The translations under genes and the position numbers were made by a program. Below, one piece after another: positions 32,486-41,988 of a stretch of DNA of 64,000 nt. The notes beneath the pieces were generated by a model that saw only the letters and a program-made list of their open reading frames with translations, searched no databases and was not told the origin of the DNA. This stretch comes from CAVZBW01 sp963778465 (lineage in GTDB: Bacteria; Actinomycetota; Acidimicrobiia; Acidimicrobiales; RAAP-2), in contig CAVZUK010000003.1 in NCBI GenBank assembly GCA_963778465.1, positions 1,178,001 to 1,242,000 of the forward strand. The letters are read 5' to 3'. How positions within the stretch are numbered: position 1 is the first letter of the stretch; every line of letters starts with the position of its first letter.

Positions 32486-32935
32486 GATGAGCCTCCCGGG
32501 GGTCGAAGGGGTAGACGGGCACGGGGATGGTCCGTCGCTCATCGCACAGTTCGATGGTACTGGAAGGACCTCCCTTGGGACGCTCCGGCCGGGCGATCGC
32601 AATTGCGCAGAATTGCGTATTGACTTGCTCAATCCCTTGGGCGATCGTTTGACCTGGTTGCAGACCGAATTGCGTCCTGGGCCGTCCGTGACGAGACGGG
32701 TTCGCCAGCGAAGAGGTACCCCGCACGGGTTGACTCATGGCCGAGAGGAGAGAGAGCCAGAGATCGGCTTGGGGGGCGGTTAGATGTGCGTGGGCGTCAA
32801 GCTGACGCCCACTCTGCAAGAAGCAAGCCAGGACGCGCCAGTCTGCCGAGTTGGTGAAGACTCAATTTCACGCGGACGACCCGTGACGGGCCCAGGTTCC
32901 ATGGGGACACCGTTGTGGCCCAAGTGGGAGGGCGG
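32486..32935. other. 450-nt region between the ABC-F and FG-GAP genes
   Basis: No gene is supported. The stretch 32595-32675 is the most A/T-rich part, with repeats of AATTGCG and a TTGACT (32620-32625) that could be a -35 element. A strong hairpin follows at 32790-32812. The region probably carries the promoters of both divergent genes, and possibly an attenuator for the ABC-F gene, but none can be pinned down. Confidence 0.4.
32790..32812. promoter_or_regulatory. Perfect 10-bp hairpin
   Basis: GTGGGCGTCA (32790-32799) and TGACGCCCAC (32803-32812) form a perfect stem with a 3-nt AGC loop. It lies in the 450-nt gap, about 125 nt before the FG-GAP start. No T-run follows on either strand, so it is more likely a regulatory structure or protein-binding site than a simple terminator. 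Confidence 0.4.
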
Positions 32936-35900
32936 ATGGCGACGGGAGTTGGCACGGGACGCTTGGTGGCGGATCGGTCCGCGATCTCAGTGCAGCACTG
33001 GGCGCGGATCGGGCGCCCCAACGGGTTCCGGTGGGTGGTCACTGCGCTCTTGGCCACGATGCTGGCGGTGGCCGGCGCCCTGGTGCCGCTGCGCACCGGC
33101 GCACCGGTGTCCGTACGTCCTGCGCTCCATCCCTCCGTCCGGGCGACGGTCCACTCCGGCCCCCAGGCGGTCCCCGCCGGTCTCTCTCAGGCGATCCATG
33201 CACGCTTCGGGGCCGGCCCGATCGGCCTCGGTGCCGCCCCACTTGTGGCTGGGATCGCCCCCGCTCCAGGCGGCTGGTCCGTCAAGGCCCCTTCCGAGTC
33301 GCTTGCGGGCGGGATCAGCCCGACCGGAGAGGCGAGCGTAGGGATCAAGGGTCTCCAGAGCGCCTCGCTGAAAGCGATCAGCCTGAATATGGGCGGGACC
33401 CGCTCGTCGCTCGCCGTCGGCTCGAGCTCACTCGCCGGCGGCCGGCTCCTCCAGCGACTGGGCGCCGTCAAGAGCACCTACGCGGTGACCCCGGGAGGCC
33501 TTGAACAGCGCTTCACCATCGCTCGTCCCCCGACTGGCGGCGTGAAGAAGCTCGTCCTCGGCCTCGGCTCCCCCCAACGCTGGCAGGTCATCCGGAACGG
33601 CTCGGGCATCCTGGCCACCGGGGCCGTCTACGGCCAGCTCGCCTACGCCGGCCTGCGCACGATCGACGCCACCGGGCGCGTCCTCTCCTCACACTTCGTG
33701 CCCGGGGAGGCAGGTCCGCGGATCGTCGTCGACTCGTCGGGGGCGGCGTACCCCATAACCATCGACCCCACGTGGACCACGACCTCGACACCCACCGCGA
33801 CCCTCACCGACGGCGCCGCCCCCGAACTCGACGACGTGGGCTACTCGGTCGCCCTCTCCTCGGACGGGACGACGGCCGTGGTCGGCGCCGGCGGTAACGG
33901 TGTCAACGGCGCCGGCGCCTACATCTATCGCGCCTCCTCCGAGGGTTCTTGGTCGTCCACCTCCACGGCCGTCGCCACCCTTACCGGAGCACCAGGGGAC
34001 CGCCTGGGAAGCTCGGTCGCCCTCTCCTCGGACGGGACGACTGCGCTTCTCGGGGCCTACGGCGCCAACAGCTTTGCGGGCGCCGCCGAGATCTTCCACG
34101 CCTCCTCCGAGAGCTCGTGGGCGACGACCTCGACACCCACCGCCACCCTGACCAACAGCGGCGGAGCCGCAAATGACGATTTCGGCGCCTCGGTCGCCCT
34201 CTCCTCGGACGGGACGACGGCCGTGGTCGGTGCCGCCGGCGTCAATAGCCAGAAAGGTGCCGTCTACGTCTTCCACGCCTCCTCGGAGACCTCGTGGTCG
34301 ACCACCTCGACGCCCACCGCCACCCTGACCAACGGTGGCGGATCGGCGGGTGACAGCTTCGGCGCGGTCGCCCTCTCCTCGGACGGGACCACCGCATTGG
34401 TCAGTGACTCGCCCCAGCCCGGCGGCTCCGATGTGGGTGCCGCCTACATCTTCCACGTCTCCTCGGAGAGCTCGTGGTCGACCACCTCGACGCCCACCGC
34501 GACCCTGACCGTGAGCGGGGTGTCAACATTCGGCGGCTCGGTCGCCCTGTCCTCAGACGGGACGACGGCGTTGGTCGGCGTCCCCAGCTCGGTGAGCTCG
34601 GGTACCGGGGCCGACAGCGCCTACATCTTCCACGCCTCCTCCGAGAGCTCGTGGTCGACCACCTCGACGCCCACCGCCATCCTTACGGCCAGCGGCGATT
34701 CCCTCGGCAATTCGTTCGGATGGTCGGTGGCCCTCTCCTCGGGCGGGACCACGGCAATCGTCGGATCCTGGGGACAATTCCAAGGATCGGGCGCGGCGTA
34801 TGTCTTCCACGTCTCCTCGGAGAGCTCGTGGTCGACCACCTCGACCCCGACCGCCAGCCTGACCAGCAGCGGCGCACCGGACCCCCTCGGATGGTCCGTC
34901 GCCCTGTCCTCGGACGGGACGACGGCGCTGGTTGGTGCTCAGACGGCCGGTGGCGGCGCTGATCCGGGCTCCGCCGAGGTCTTCCACGCCTCCTCCGAGA
35001 GCTCGTGGTCGACCACCTCGTCGCCCACCGCCACGCTCACCGGCAGTGGCGCACAAGACGCCCTCGGATGGTCCGTCGCCCTCTCCTCGGACGGGACGAC
35101 CGCGGTGGTCGGCGCCACCGCTGTCGAGGGCGACGGGTTCAACGGCCCAGGGGCCGTCTACATCTTCCACGCCTCCTCGGAGAGTTCGTGGTCGACCACC
35201 TCGACGCCCACGGCCACTCTCACCAACAGCGGCGGCTCCAGCGCCGACGGTTTCGGGAGCTCGGTCGCCCTCTCCTCGGACGGGACGACCGCGCTGGTAG
35301 GCGGCAACGGTGCCGTCTACATCTTCCACGCCTCTTCCGAGAGCTCGTGGTCGTCCACCTCGACGCCTACGGCCACGCTGGACAACAGCGGTGGCTCCGC
35401 CGCCGACGGTTTCGGCAGCTCGATCGCCCTCTCGCCGGACGGGACGACGGCGCTGGTTGGCGCCACGGGCGGCAACTTGGGGAAGGGCGCCGCCGCCGTT
35501 TTCCACGCCTCCTCGGAGAGTTCGTGGTCGACCACCTCGACCCCCACCGCGATCCTCACGAACGGCAACGGCACGGCGAATGACGCCCTCGGGTTCTCGG
35601 TGGCCCTCTCTGCGGACGGGACGACGGCAGCGGTGGGAGCCGACGGCGGCAACGGTGCGGGCGCGCAGTACGTCCTCGTGTTCCACGCTTCCTCGGAGGG
35701 CTCATGGACGACGACGTCTGCGCCCGCCGCCACCCTGAGCAACAGCAGCGCCGGGGCGTCCGACGATTTCGGGTTCTCGGTGGCCCTCTCTGCGGACGGG
35801 ACGACGGCGCTCGTCGGGGCCACCGGCGCCAACGGTGCGATAGGCGCCGCCTACGTCTTCCATGCTTCCTCGGAAAGCTCGTGGTCCACCACCTCGACGC

Positions 35901-36352
35901 CCAACGCCACCCTCACCAACAGCGCCGGGGCGGGCGGCGACTTCTTTGGGAATTCCGTCGCCCTCTCCTCGGACGGGACCACGGCGCTCGTCGGCGCCTA
36001 CGGCCTCAACAACACCAACGTCGCCGGTCCCGGCACCGCCCACATCTACCAGGCCCCGTCCGAGAGCTCGTGGATCACCACCTCGCACGCCAACCGCGAC
36101 CCTCACCAACGGCTCGACGGGTCAGGGATTCGGAGACGGGGTCGCTCTCTCTTCGGACGGGACCACTGCGCTGATCGGGGCCGACCAGGCCGACACCGGG
36201 AGCGGTGCCGCCTACATCTTCGAGTCGACGCCGCCGCCGCCCGACGGCACCGGGACGATGGCGGTGGCCCCCACTTCGGTGACGGCTGGATCGACCGGGA
36301 ACACCCTCAGCTTCACCTACACCGCAGTTGCGGCCGGGCTCAGCTCCGGTGA
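32936..36352 (+). CDS. Secreted FG-GAP repeat protein, N-terminal part (frame broken near 36086)
   Basis: A hydrophobic segment (FRWVVTALLATMLAVAGALVP, about residues 35-55) acts as a signal or anchor. A 220-residue Gly/Ser/Ala-rich region follows, then a tandem series of FG-GAP-like repeats of about 60 residues, each with FGxSVALSSDGTTALVGA and FHASSESSWSTTSTPTATL. Such repeats form calcium-binding beta-propeller surfaces. The family-like sequence stops after WITTS; the last 88 codons are out of frame. The ATG at 32936 is preceded by GGGAGGGCGG. It is likely one gene with the next entry. Confidence 0.8.
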   Translation: MATGVGTGRLVADRSAISVQHWARIGRPNGFRWVVTALLATMLAVAGALVPLRTGAPVSVRPALHPSVRATVHSGPQAVPAGLSQAIHARFGAGPIGLGAAPLVAGIAPAPGGWSVKAPSESLAGGISPTGEASVGIKGLQSASLKAISLNMGGTRSSLAVGSSSLAGGRLLQRLGAVKSTYAVTPGGLEQRFTIARPPTGGVKKLVLGLGSPQRWQVIRNGSGILATGAVYGQLAYAGLRTIDATGRVLSSHFVPGEAGPRIVVDSSGAAYPITIDPTWTTTSTPTATLTDGAAPELDDVGYSVALSSDGTTAVVGAGGNGVNGAGAYIYRASSEGSWSSTSTAVATLTGAPGDRLGSSVALSSDGTTALLGAYGANSFAGAAEIFHASSESSWATTSTPTATLTNSGGAANDDFGASVALSSDGTTAVVGAAGVNSQKGAVYVFHASSETSWSTTSTPTATLTNGGGSAGDSFGAVALSSDGTTALVSDSPQPGGSDVGAAYIFHVSSESSWSTTSTPTATLTVSGVSTFGGSVALSSDGTTALVGVPSSVSSGTGADSAYIFHASSESSWSTTSTPTAILTASGDSLGNSFGWSVALSSGGTTAIVGSWGQFQGSGAAYVFHVSSESSWSTTSTPTASLTSSGAPDPLGWSVALSSDGTTALVGAQTAGGGADPGSAEVFHASSESSWSTTSSPTATLTGSGAQDALGWSVALSSDGTTAVVGATAVEGDGFNGPGAVYIFHASSESSWSTTSTPTATLTNSGGSSADGFGSSVALSSDGTTALVGGNGAVYIFHASSESSWSSTSTPTATLDNSGGSAADGFGSSIALSPDGTTALVGATGGNLGKGAAAVFHASSESSWSTTSTPTAILTNGNGTANDALGFSVALSADGTTAAVGADGGNGAGAQYVLVFHASSEGSWTTTSAPAATLSNSSAGASDDFGFSVALSADGTTALVGATGANGAIGAAYVFHASSESSWSTTSTPNATLTNSAGAGGDFFGNSVALSSDGTTALVGAYGLNNTNVAGPGTAHIYQAPSESSWITTSHANRDPHQRLDGSGIRRRGRSLFGRDHCADRGRPGRHRERCRLHLRVDAAAARRHRDDGGGPHFGDGWIDREHPQLHLHRSCGRAQLR
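33771..36213 (+). repeat. Fourteen FG-GAP-like repeats
   Basis: Counting DGTTA-type cores, 14 repeats of roughly 55-64 codons run through this stretch, the last after the frame break. Their DNA is strongly similar, e.g. CTCTCCTCGGACGGGACGAC recurs. One repeat (near 34363) is shorter by one residue in its FGA-VALSS core. The repeats are typical of secreted propeller or adhesion proteins. Confidence 0.75.
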
Positions 36353-38612
36353 GATCGACGTCGATGTCGCCTCCGGATGGTCGCCGCCGTCGACCACCGG
36401 TTCGTCCGCCGGCTTCACCACGTCGACCTGCGGCACCGTCGGCGTGTCGGGTACCACCATCGAGGTCACCGGGGTGACGCTGGCCGGTGGGGGGACCTGC
36501 ACCATCGCCTATGGTTCCAAGACTTCGAGCGGTCCGGGTGCCAGCGCTCCCTCCTCCCCGACGACCTCCACCTTCACCACGCTCGAGAAGTCGACGGCCG
36601 GCGGCACCCTGACGGGCCTGGGGACATCGCCGCAGGTCACCGTGTCGCCGGCACAGGCCGCCCCGGCCTTCACCACCGATTCGCCGCCGCTGACGGCCAC
36701 CGTCGGCACCCAGTACTCCTACACCTTCGTGGCGACGGGTAATCCCACCCCCACCTACGCCCTCGGCACCGGGGCACCCTCGTGGCTCAGCATCGGCTCG
36801 ACCAGCGGCGCACTCTCGGGCACCCCACCGACCGGGACGACCAGCTTCACCTACAGCGTGATCGCCTCCAACGGGGTGACCCCCAACGCCACGGCCGGTC
36901 CCTTCACGGTCACCGTGTCGCCGGCACAGGCCGCCCCGGCCTTCACCACCGATTCGCCGCCGCTGACGGCCACCGTCGGCACCCAGTACTCCTACACCTT
37001 CGTGGCGACGGGTAATCCCACCCCCACCTACGCCCTCGGCACCGGGGCACCCTCGTGGCTCAGCATCGGCTCGACCAGCGGCGCACTCTCGGGCACCCCA
37101 CCGACCGGGACGACCAGCTTCACCTACAGCGTGATCGCGTCCAACACGGTGACCCCCAACGCCACGGCCGGTCCCTTCACGGTCACCGTGTCGCCGGCAC
37201 AGGCCGCCCCGGCCTTCACCACCGATTCGCCGCCGCTGACGGCCACCGTCGGCACCCAGTACTCCTACACCTTCGTGGCGACGGGTAATCCCACCCCCAC
37301 CTACGCCCTCGGCACCGGGGCACCCTCGTGGCTCAGCATCGGCTCGACCAGCGGCGCACTCTCGGGCACCCCACCGACCGGGACGACCAGCTTCACCTAC
37401 AGCGTGATCGCGTCCAACACGGTGACCCCCAACGCCACGGCCGGTCCCTTCACGGTGACCGTGTCGCCCGCCCGCGCCGCCCCGACGTTCACCACCGATT
37501 CGCCGCCGCTGACGGCCACCGTCGGCACCCAGTACTCCTACACCTTCGTGGCGACGGGTAATCCCACCCCCACCTACGCCCTCGGCACCGGGGCACCCTC
37601 GTGGCTCAGCATCGGCTCGACCAGCGGCGCACTCTCGGGCACCCCACCGACCGGGACGACCAGCTTCACCTACAGCGTGATCGCGTCCAACACGGTGACC
37701 CCCAACGCCACGGCCGGTCCCTTCACGGTGACCGTGTCGCCCGCCCGCGCCGCCCCGACGTTCACCACCGATTCGCCGCCGCTGACGGCCACCGTCGGCA
37801 CCCAGTACTCCTACACCTTCGTGGCGACGGGTAATCCCACCCCCACCTACGCCCTCGGCATCGGGGCACCCTCGTGGCTCAGCATCGGCTCGACCAGCGG
37901 CGCACTCTCGGGCACCCCACCGACCGGGACGACCAGCTTCACCTACAGCGTGATCGCCTCCAACGCGGTGACCCCCAACGCCACGGCCGGTCCCTTCACG
38001 GTCACCCTGAACTCCACGAAGACGCCTACAACGACAAAGGTCTTTTCGTCGGCCGATCCTGTCTACACGACCCAGGCCGTGACCTTCACCGCCACGGTAA
38101 GCCCGACGAATGGCGGAGGGAGCGTTGCTTTCTTCGCCAATGGCTCAAGCGCACCTATTTCCGGCTGCACGGCCATCTCGCTTGTCAAGGCGAGTGGCAG
38201 CACTTATACCGCCAAGTGCACAACATCGGCGCTGCCGGTCGGCACTAGCACGGTCACGGCCACTTACTCGGGCGACACCAGCTACCTCGGGAGTACGGGA
38301 TCCCTTTCGCAGAACGAGCAGGTGATCGGCTGTCCGAGTGGCCAAGCAGCTCATCTGCTGACAGCTACGACAAACGTCGGCACCATTTATGGGCTGTTTT
38401 GCGTGAGCCCGAAGACCGGCTCGGGCACCTATCAGCAGGGTTCGGTCTCGGGTACGGGGACGGTTGTGATCAAGGGCGCTGGAAGCGTGATCAGTGCGGT
38501 AGGCAAGAACCTCGGCATGGGCGGGACCAGCAATGGCACGACACAGGGCGCGGGCAATGTGTTCCAAGAGAACCTCCCCATCAAGGCCAAGGGTGCATAC
38601 ACCCTCGGGTAG
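36087..38612 (+). CDS. FG-GAP/Ig repeat protein, C-terminal part
   Basis: The reading frame resumes in the downstream frame with the last FG-GAP repeat. It then has a DUF11-like/Ig-like domain (GTMAVAPTSVTAGSTGNTL...), five near-identical 91-residue putative-Ig domains (TDSPPLTATVGTQYSYTF), a Big_3_5-type Ig domain with TPTTTKVFSSADPVYTTQAV, and a 95-residue C-terminal domain with two Cys (IGCPSGQ, LFCVSPK). No LPXTG or anchor is seen, so the end may be a binding or secretion domain. Without the frameshift this would be one protein of about 1890 residues, presumably an adhesin or surface fibre. Confidence 0.78.
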   Translation, partial: TPTATLTNGSTGQGFGDGVALSSDGTTALIGADQADTGSGAAYIFESTPPPPDGTGTMAVAPTSVTAGSTGNTLSFTYTAVAAGLSSGEIDVDVASGWSPPSTTGSSAGFTTSTCGTVGVSGTTIEVTGVTLAGGGTCTIAYGSKTSSGPGASAPSSPTTSTFTTLEKSTAGGTLTGLGTSPQVTVSPAQAAPAFTTDSPPLTATVGTQYSYTFVATGNPTPTYALGTGAPSWLSIGSTSGALSGTPPTGTTSFTYSVIASNGVTPNATAGPFTVTVSPAQAAPAFTTDSPPLTATVGTQYSYTFVATGNPTPTYALGTGAPSWLSIGSTSGALSGTPPTGTTSFTYSVIASNTVTPNATAGPFTVTVSPAQAAPAFTTDSPPLTATVGTQYSYTFVATGNPTPTYALGTGAPSWLSIGSTSGALSGTPPTGTTSFTYSVIASNTVTPNATAGPFTVTVSPARAAPTFTTDSPPLTATVGTQYSYTFVATGNPTPTYALGTGAPSWLSIGSTSGALSGTPPTGTTSFTYSVIASNTVTPNATAGPFTVTVSPARAAPTFTTDSPPLTATVGTQYSYTFVATGNPTPTYALGIGAPSWLSIGSTSGALSGTPPTGTTSFTYSVIASNAVTPNATAGPFTVTLNSTKTPTTTKVFSSADPVYTTQAVTFTATVSPTNGGGSVAFFANGSSAPISGCTAISLVKASGSTYTAKCTTSALPVGTSTVTATYSGDTSYLGSTGSLSQNEQVIGCPSGQAAHLLTATTNVGTIYGLFCVSPKTGSGTYQQGSVSGTGTVVIKGAGSVISAVGKNLGMGGTSNGTTQGAGNVFQENLPIKAKGAYTLG
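36642..38006 (+). repeat. Five tandem 273-bp repeats
   Basis: Each unit is 273 nt (91 codons), starting GTGTCGCC at 36642, 36915, 37188, 37461 and 37734. Identity is near-total apart from short variants at unit starts (CGGCACAGGCCG or CGCCCGCGCCG) and an Asn-Gly/Asn-Thr/Asn-Ala codon change near each unit end. They encode one Ig domain each. The low divergence suggests recent duplication or gene conversion. Confidence 0.92.
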
Positions 38613-38753
38613 GGGGTTCCGCTCGGTGCAACCAAAGATCACGAGGCAAGAGACACCGCCAGGGCACCCTTGACGGGGCAGCAAGCCTTTCGTTGCAGTT
38701 GAGAGGCTCCTGCGTCGGGCGGGATGTCACTACCTCCACGTACGATCCGATCC

Positions 38754-40565
38754 GTGACCGTGCACGTGACGTGGGTACGCTACGGACGCTTGGCCGTGGA
38801 GGCGCTCACCGCGGAGATCGCGGCCGCCAAGCGCGATGACCCTCTCGTAGCGGTGAACGTGGTGGTTCCGTCCAACCACGTCGGGGTGACCGCACGCCGC
38901 CTGCTGGGTTCGGGCGCAGTTGGACCGACATGCAGCCGGGGTGTCGGCCTGGCGGCAGTGACGTTTCTTACCGTCTACCGGATGGCTGAGCTGCTGGGGT
39001 CGGCGGCGCTGGCCGGCCAGGGACGTCGGCCGGTATCAACGCCGGTGATCGGCGCCGCCCTGCGAGCCGCCCTGCGGGAGCGGCCCGGTGTCTTCGCGCC
39101 GGTCGCCGAGCACCCGGCGACGGAGTCGTCCCTCGTGGCGGCTTACCGGGAGATGCGGGACGTCTCGCCAGGAGCTCTCCGGCGACTCGGCACGCGGAGC
39201 CGACGGGCCGCCGACGTGGTGGCCCTCCACGATCTGGCCCACGCCCGGCTCGAGGGCGAGTTCTACGACGAACAGGACCTCGTCGCCTCGGCCATCGAGA
39301 GGCTGGATGCTGGTGAGGGTCGGGAGACCGGCTTGGACGGCCCTGTCGTCGTCTACCTCCCGCAGCGGCTGTCGCTGCACTCCGCCGCGCTGCTGCGCGC
39401 CGTGGCACGAGGTCGCCAGCTCCGTGTGATCGCGGGATCGACCGGGCATCCCGGGGCCGATGCCACGGTCGGGCGATCGGTGGCCCGGATCGACGACACG
39501 GGGCGGCTGCCGCTGGCCCTGGGCCCCTCGCTGGCGCCGGTCTTTGACACCCGCCGGACCCGCGTGGTGACGACATCGGATGCCGACGAGGAGGTACGCA
39601 CTGCCGTGCGGGTGGTGGTCGATGCCGCTCGTACCGGCAGCCCGCTCGAGCGCATCGCCGTCCTCTACCCGACGGCCGAGCCGTACGCCCGCCTCGCCCA
39701 CGAGCACCTGTCGGCGGCGGGCATCTCGCACAACGGGGCCGCCGTCGATCCCCTCACGTCCCGGCTCGCGGGCCGGACCCTGCTCGGGTTCCTCCGGCTC
39801 CCGGAGGGCGGCTACCGCCGCGACCAGATCTTCGCCTGGTTGGCCGGCGGCCTGCCTCGCCACCGCGGACGGCGTGCCCCGGTCGTCGCCTGGGAACGGG
39901 TCTCGCGGGAAGCGGGTGTGGTGGCGGGACGTGCCCACTGGGACCGCCTGCTCACCACCCACGCGGTCGACTGCGACGGCGAGGCCGAGGCCATTGAGGG
40001 CGATCCGGACGCTGCGGAGTGGCGGGCCGATCAGCTGCGGACCGAGGCGGAGCGAGCGCGCTCGTTGCGCGAGTTCGTGCTCGGGATCATCGACGATCTC
40101 GACGAGGCGGCGGCGCCGCGACCGTGGGCCCAGCGCGCCGCCTGGGCGCGTCGGCGCCTCGTCGAACTCCTCGGCTCCGAGCGTCATCGCACGCGTTGGC
40201 CGATCACCGAGCAGAGAGCGGCCGAGCGGGTCGAGCGGGCCCTCGACCGCCTCGCGGCCCTCGACGGTGTCGAGGGTCCCGTCGCCCTCGAGGTCTTCAC
40301 CCGGACGCTCGAGCTCGAGCTCGAGGCGGACCTCGGCCGCGTCGGCCGCATGGGGGAGGGCGTGGTCGTCGGGTCCCTCGGCATGGGGGTGGGACTCGAT
40401 CTCGACGTGGTGGTGGTGCTCGGGATGGCGGAGGGCTCGCTGCCGTCCCGCGTCCGAGAGGATTCGTTGCTTCCCGACGCCGAGCGCGAGGCGACCGGCG
40501 ACGAGCTCCCTCGGCGATCCGACGAGTCGGAGCGCCAGCACCACGACCTGCTCGCGACTGCTTAA
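38754..40565 (+). CDS. AddB-like repair protein, N-terminal part (frame broken near 40557)
   Basis: About 600 residues of a helicase-like subunit of the AddAB/RecBCD class. No Walker A is present; the N-terminus (VTVHVTWVRYGRLAVEAL then VVVPSNHVGVTARRLLG) fits a degenerate UvrD-like domain, as in many AddB proteins. Conserved helicase-like segments include VVYLPQRLSLHSAALL, RIAVLYPTAEPYARL and VVVGSLGMGVGLDLDVVVVLGMAEGSLP. It stops at a TAA caused by a single extra base near 40557, where the sense continues in the next frame. The GTG at 38754 is chosen. Confidence 0.75.
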   Translation: MTVHVTWVRYGRLAVEALTAEIAAAKRDDPLVAVNVVVPSNHVGVTARRLLGSGAVGPTCSRGVGLAAVTFLTVYRMAELLGSAALAGQGRRPVSTPVIGAALRAALRERPGVFAPVAEHPATESSLVAAYREMRDVSPGALRRLGTRSRRAADVVALHDLAHARLEGEFYDEQDLVASAIERLDAGEGRETGLDGPVVVYLPQRLSLHSAALLRAVARGRQLRVIAGSTGHPGADATVGRSVARIDDTGRLPLALGPSLAPVFDTRRTRVVTTSDADEEVRTAVRVVVDAARTGSPLERIAVLYPTAEPYARLAHEHLSAAGISHNGAAVDPLTSRLAGRTLLGFLRLPEGGYRRDQIFAWLAGGLPRHRGRRAPVVAWERVSREAGVVAGRAHWDRLLTTHAVDCDGEAEAIEGDPDAAEWRADQLRTEAERARSLREFVLGIIDDLDEAAAPRPWAQRAAWARRRLVELLGSERHRTRWPITEQRAAERVERALDRLAALDGVEGPVALEVFTRTLELELEADLGRVGRMGEGVVVGSLGMGVGLDLDVVVVLGMAEGSLPSRVREDSLLPDAEREATGDELPRRSDESERQHHDLLATA

Positions 40566-41988
40566 CGGGGCGCAGCGGCACGTGCTCTGCGTGCCTCGCG
40601 GCGACCTCCGTCGCAACAGTGACCGGGTGCCGTCGCGCTGGGTGCTCGAGATCGCCGGCGACCTGGAGGGGAGGCGGGTCGCCGCCGGCGAGCTCATGGG
40701 GGACGACCATGGATGGCTCGAGCATGTGGCCTCGTTCGACGGCGGCCTCCGTCGCGCCGACTTTCCGGCCACCGCGCAGGAGTACCGGTTGCGAGTGATG
40801 CTTGGGGCCGGCACCGGCGAGCGTGCGGAGCCTGCCGTCGAAACGCTCGGCGACGCGCTCGTCCGGGGCGGCCAGGAGGTGATCGCCTCGCGCAGGGCCG
40901 ACCGCTTCACTCGTTTCGACGGGAACCTCGAGGGATTGGCCATCCCGTCGCCGGCCGAGCGGCCGACGTCGGCGACCCGGCTCGAGGGCTGGGCGCGCTG
41001 CCCCTTCGCCTATCTGGTCCGCGATGTCCTCGGAGTGGAGGAGGTGGAGAATCCCGAGGACCGGCTCGAGATCTCCGCGCTGGATCAGGGCTCACTCGTC
41101 CATTCGGTCCTGGAGCGATTCGTCCAAGAGTCCTTGGATCGGCGTGCGGCGTCGCCGGCGGAGGGATCGGCCATCGTGACGTGGACCGAGGAAGACGGGA
41201 TCCGGTTGCGCGAGATCGCCCAGGAGGAGTGCGACCGCTACCAAGAGCACGGACTGGTCGGCAGGCCGATCTTCTGGCAGCGGGATCGGCGCCGGATCGT
41301 CGGCGACCTAGAGCGGTTCCTGCGCGAGGACGCGTCCCATCGGGCAATTCACGGCCTACACCCCGTGGCCGCGGAGCTCGCCTTCGGGCTTCCCGGCGCC
41401 TCCCTCCCGACGGTTACCCTGCGGCTGCCGGACGGACGCCAGGTTGCGTTCCGGGGCAAGGCCGATCGCCTCGACGTCGCAGAGGACGGAGCGATCGAGG
41501 TGCTCGACTACAAGACCGGCCGCGCGGACTCCTATCGGGAGCTCAACGAGGACAATCCCGATGCTCGCGGCACCCGACTGCAGCTCGTCGTCTATGGCCT
41601 GGCGGCGCGGCTGCGAGAGCAGAGGCCCGATGCTCGGGTACGGGCCGAGTACTGGTTCACGTCCCGCAAGGGCCGGTTCCACCGCGTCGGCTACGAGATC
41701 ACGCCCGAGGTGCTCGAGCGCGTGAGCGAGACCGTCGGGCGGATCGTCGACGGCATCGAGGGTGGGGCGTTCCCGAACCACCCCACCGCCTCGAGCAGTT
41801 CGCCGTTCGTCGAGTGCCCGTATTGCGACCCCGACGGCCTCGGTGTCGTCGATCTCCGTCGCCGGGTGGAGCGCAAGAGCGAGGACCCGGCTCTGGCGGA
41901 CTTCTTGGAGCTCGTCGCTGGCGGGGCCGAGGACTCCCTGGGTGGAGGAAGGGGCGAGGGGTCCGATGCGAGGGGATCCGATGCATGA
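40558..41988 (+). CDS. AddB-like repair protein, C-terminal nuclease part
   Basis: The second part, LLNGAQRHVLCVPRGDLRRNS onward, ends with a PD-(D/E)XK nuclease of the RecB family: GSLVHSVLERF (about residue 180 of this part), GKADRLD and VLDYKTGRADSY, with QLVVYGLAAR after it. Cysteines in ARCPFAYLV and VECPYCDPDG would form most of the AddB Fe-S cluster, but a clear fourth Cys is not seen. It overlaps the AddA-like start by 8 nt (ATGCATGA), indicating coupled expression. Together the two genes would form the end-processing complex for recombination. Confidence 0.78.
   Translation: MLNGAQRHVLCVPRGDLRRNSDRVPSRWVLEIAGDLEGRRVAAGELMGDDHGWLEHVASFDGGLRRADFPATAQEYRLRVMLGAGTGERAEPAVETLGDALVRGGQEVIASRRADRFTRFDGNLEGLAIPSPAERPTSATRLEGWARCPFAYLVRDVLGVEEVENPEDRLEISALDQGSLVHSVLERFVQESLDRRAASPAEGSAIVTWTEEDGIRLREIAQEECDRYQEHGLVGRPIFWQRDRRRIVGDLERFLREDASHRAIHGLHPVAAELAFGLPGASLPTVTLRLPDGRQVAFRGKADRLDVAEDGAIEVLDYKTGRADSYRELNEDNPDARGTRLQLVVYGLAARLREQRPDARVRAEYWFTSRKGRFHRVGYEITPEVLERVSETVGRIVDGIEGGAFPNHPTASSSSPFVECPYCDPDGLGVVDLRRRVERKSEDPALADFLELVAGGAEDSLGGGRGEGSDARGSDA

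Noticed and set aside
36642..38006. Tandem repeats as a CRISPR array
   Set aside because: Units are 273 nt, coding and contiguous, with no spacers; they encode Ig domains.
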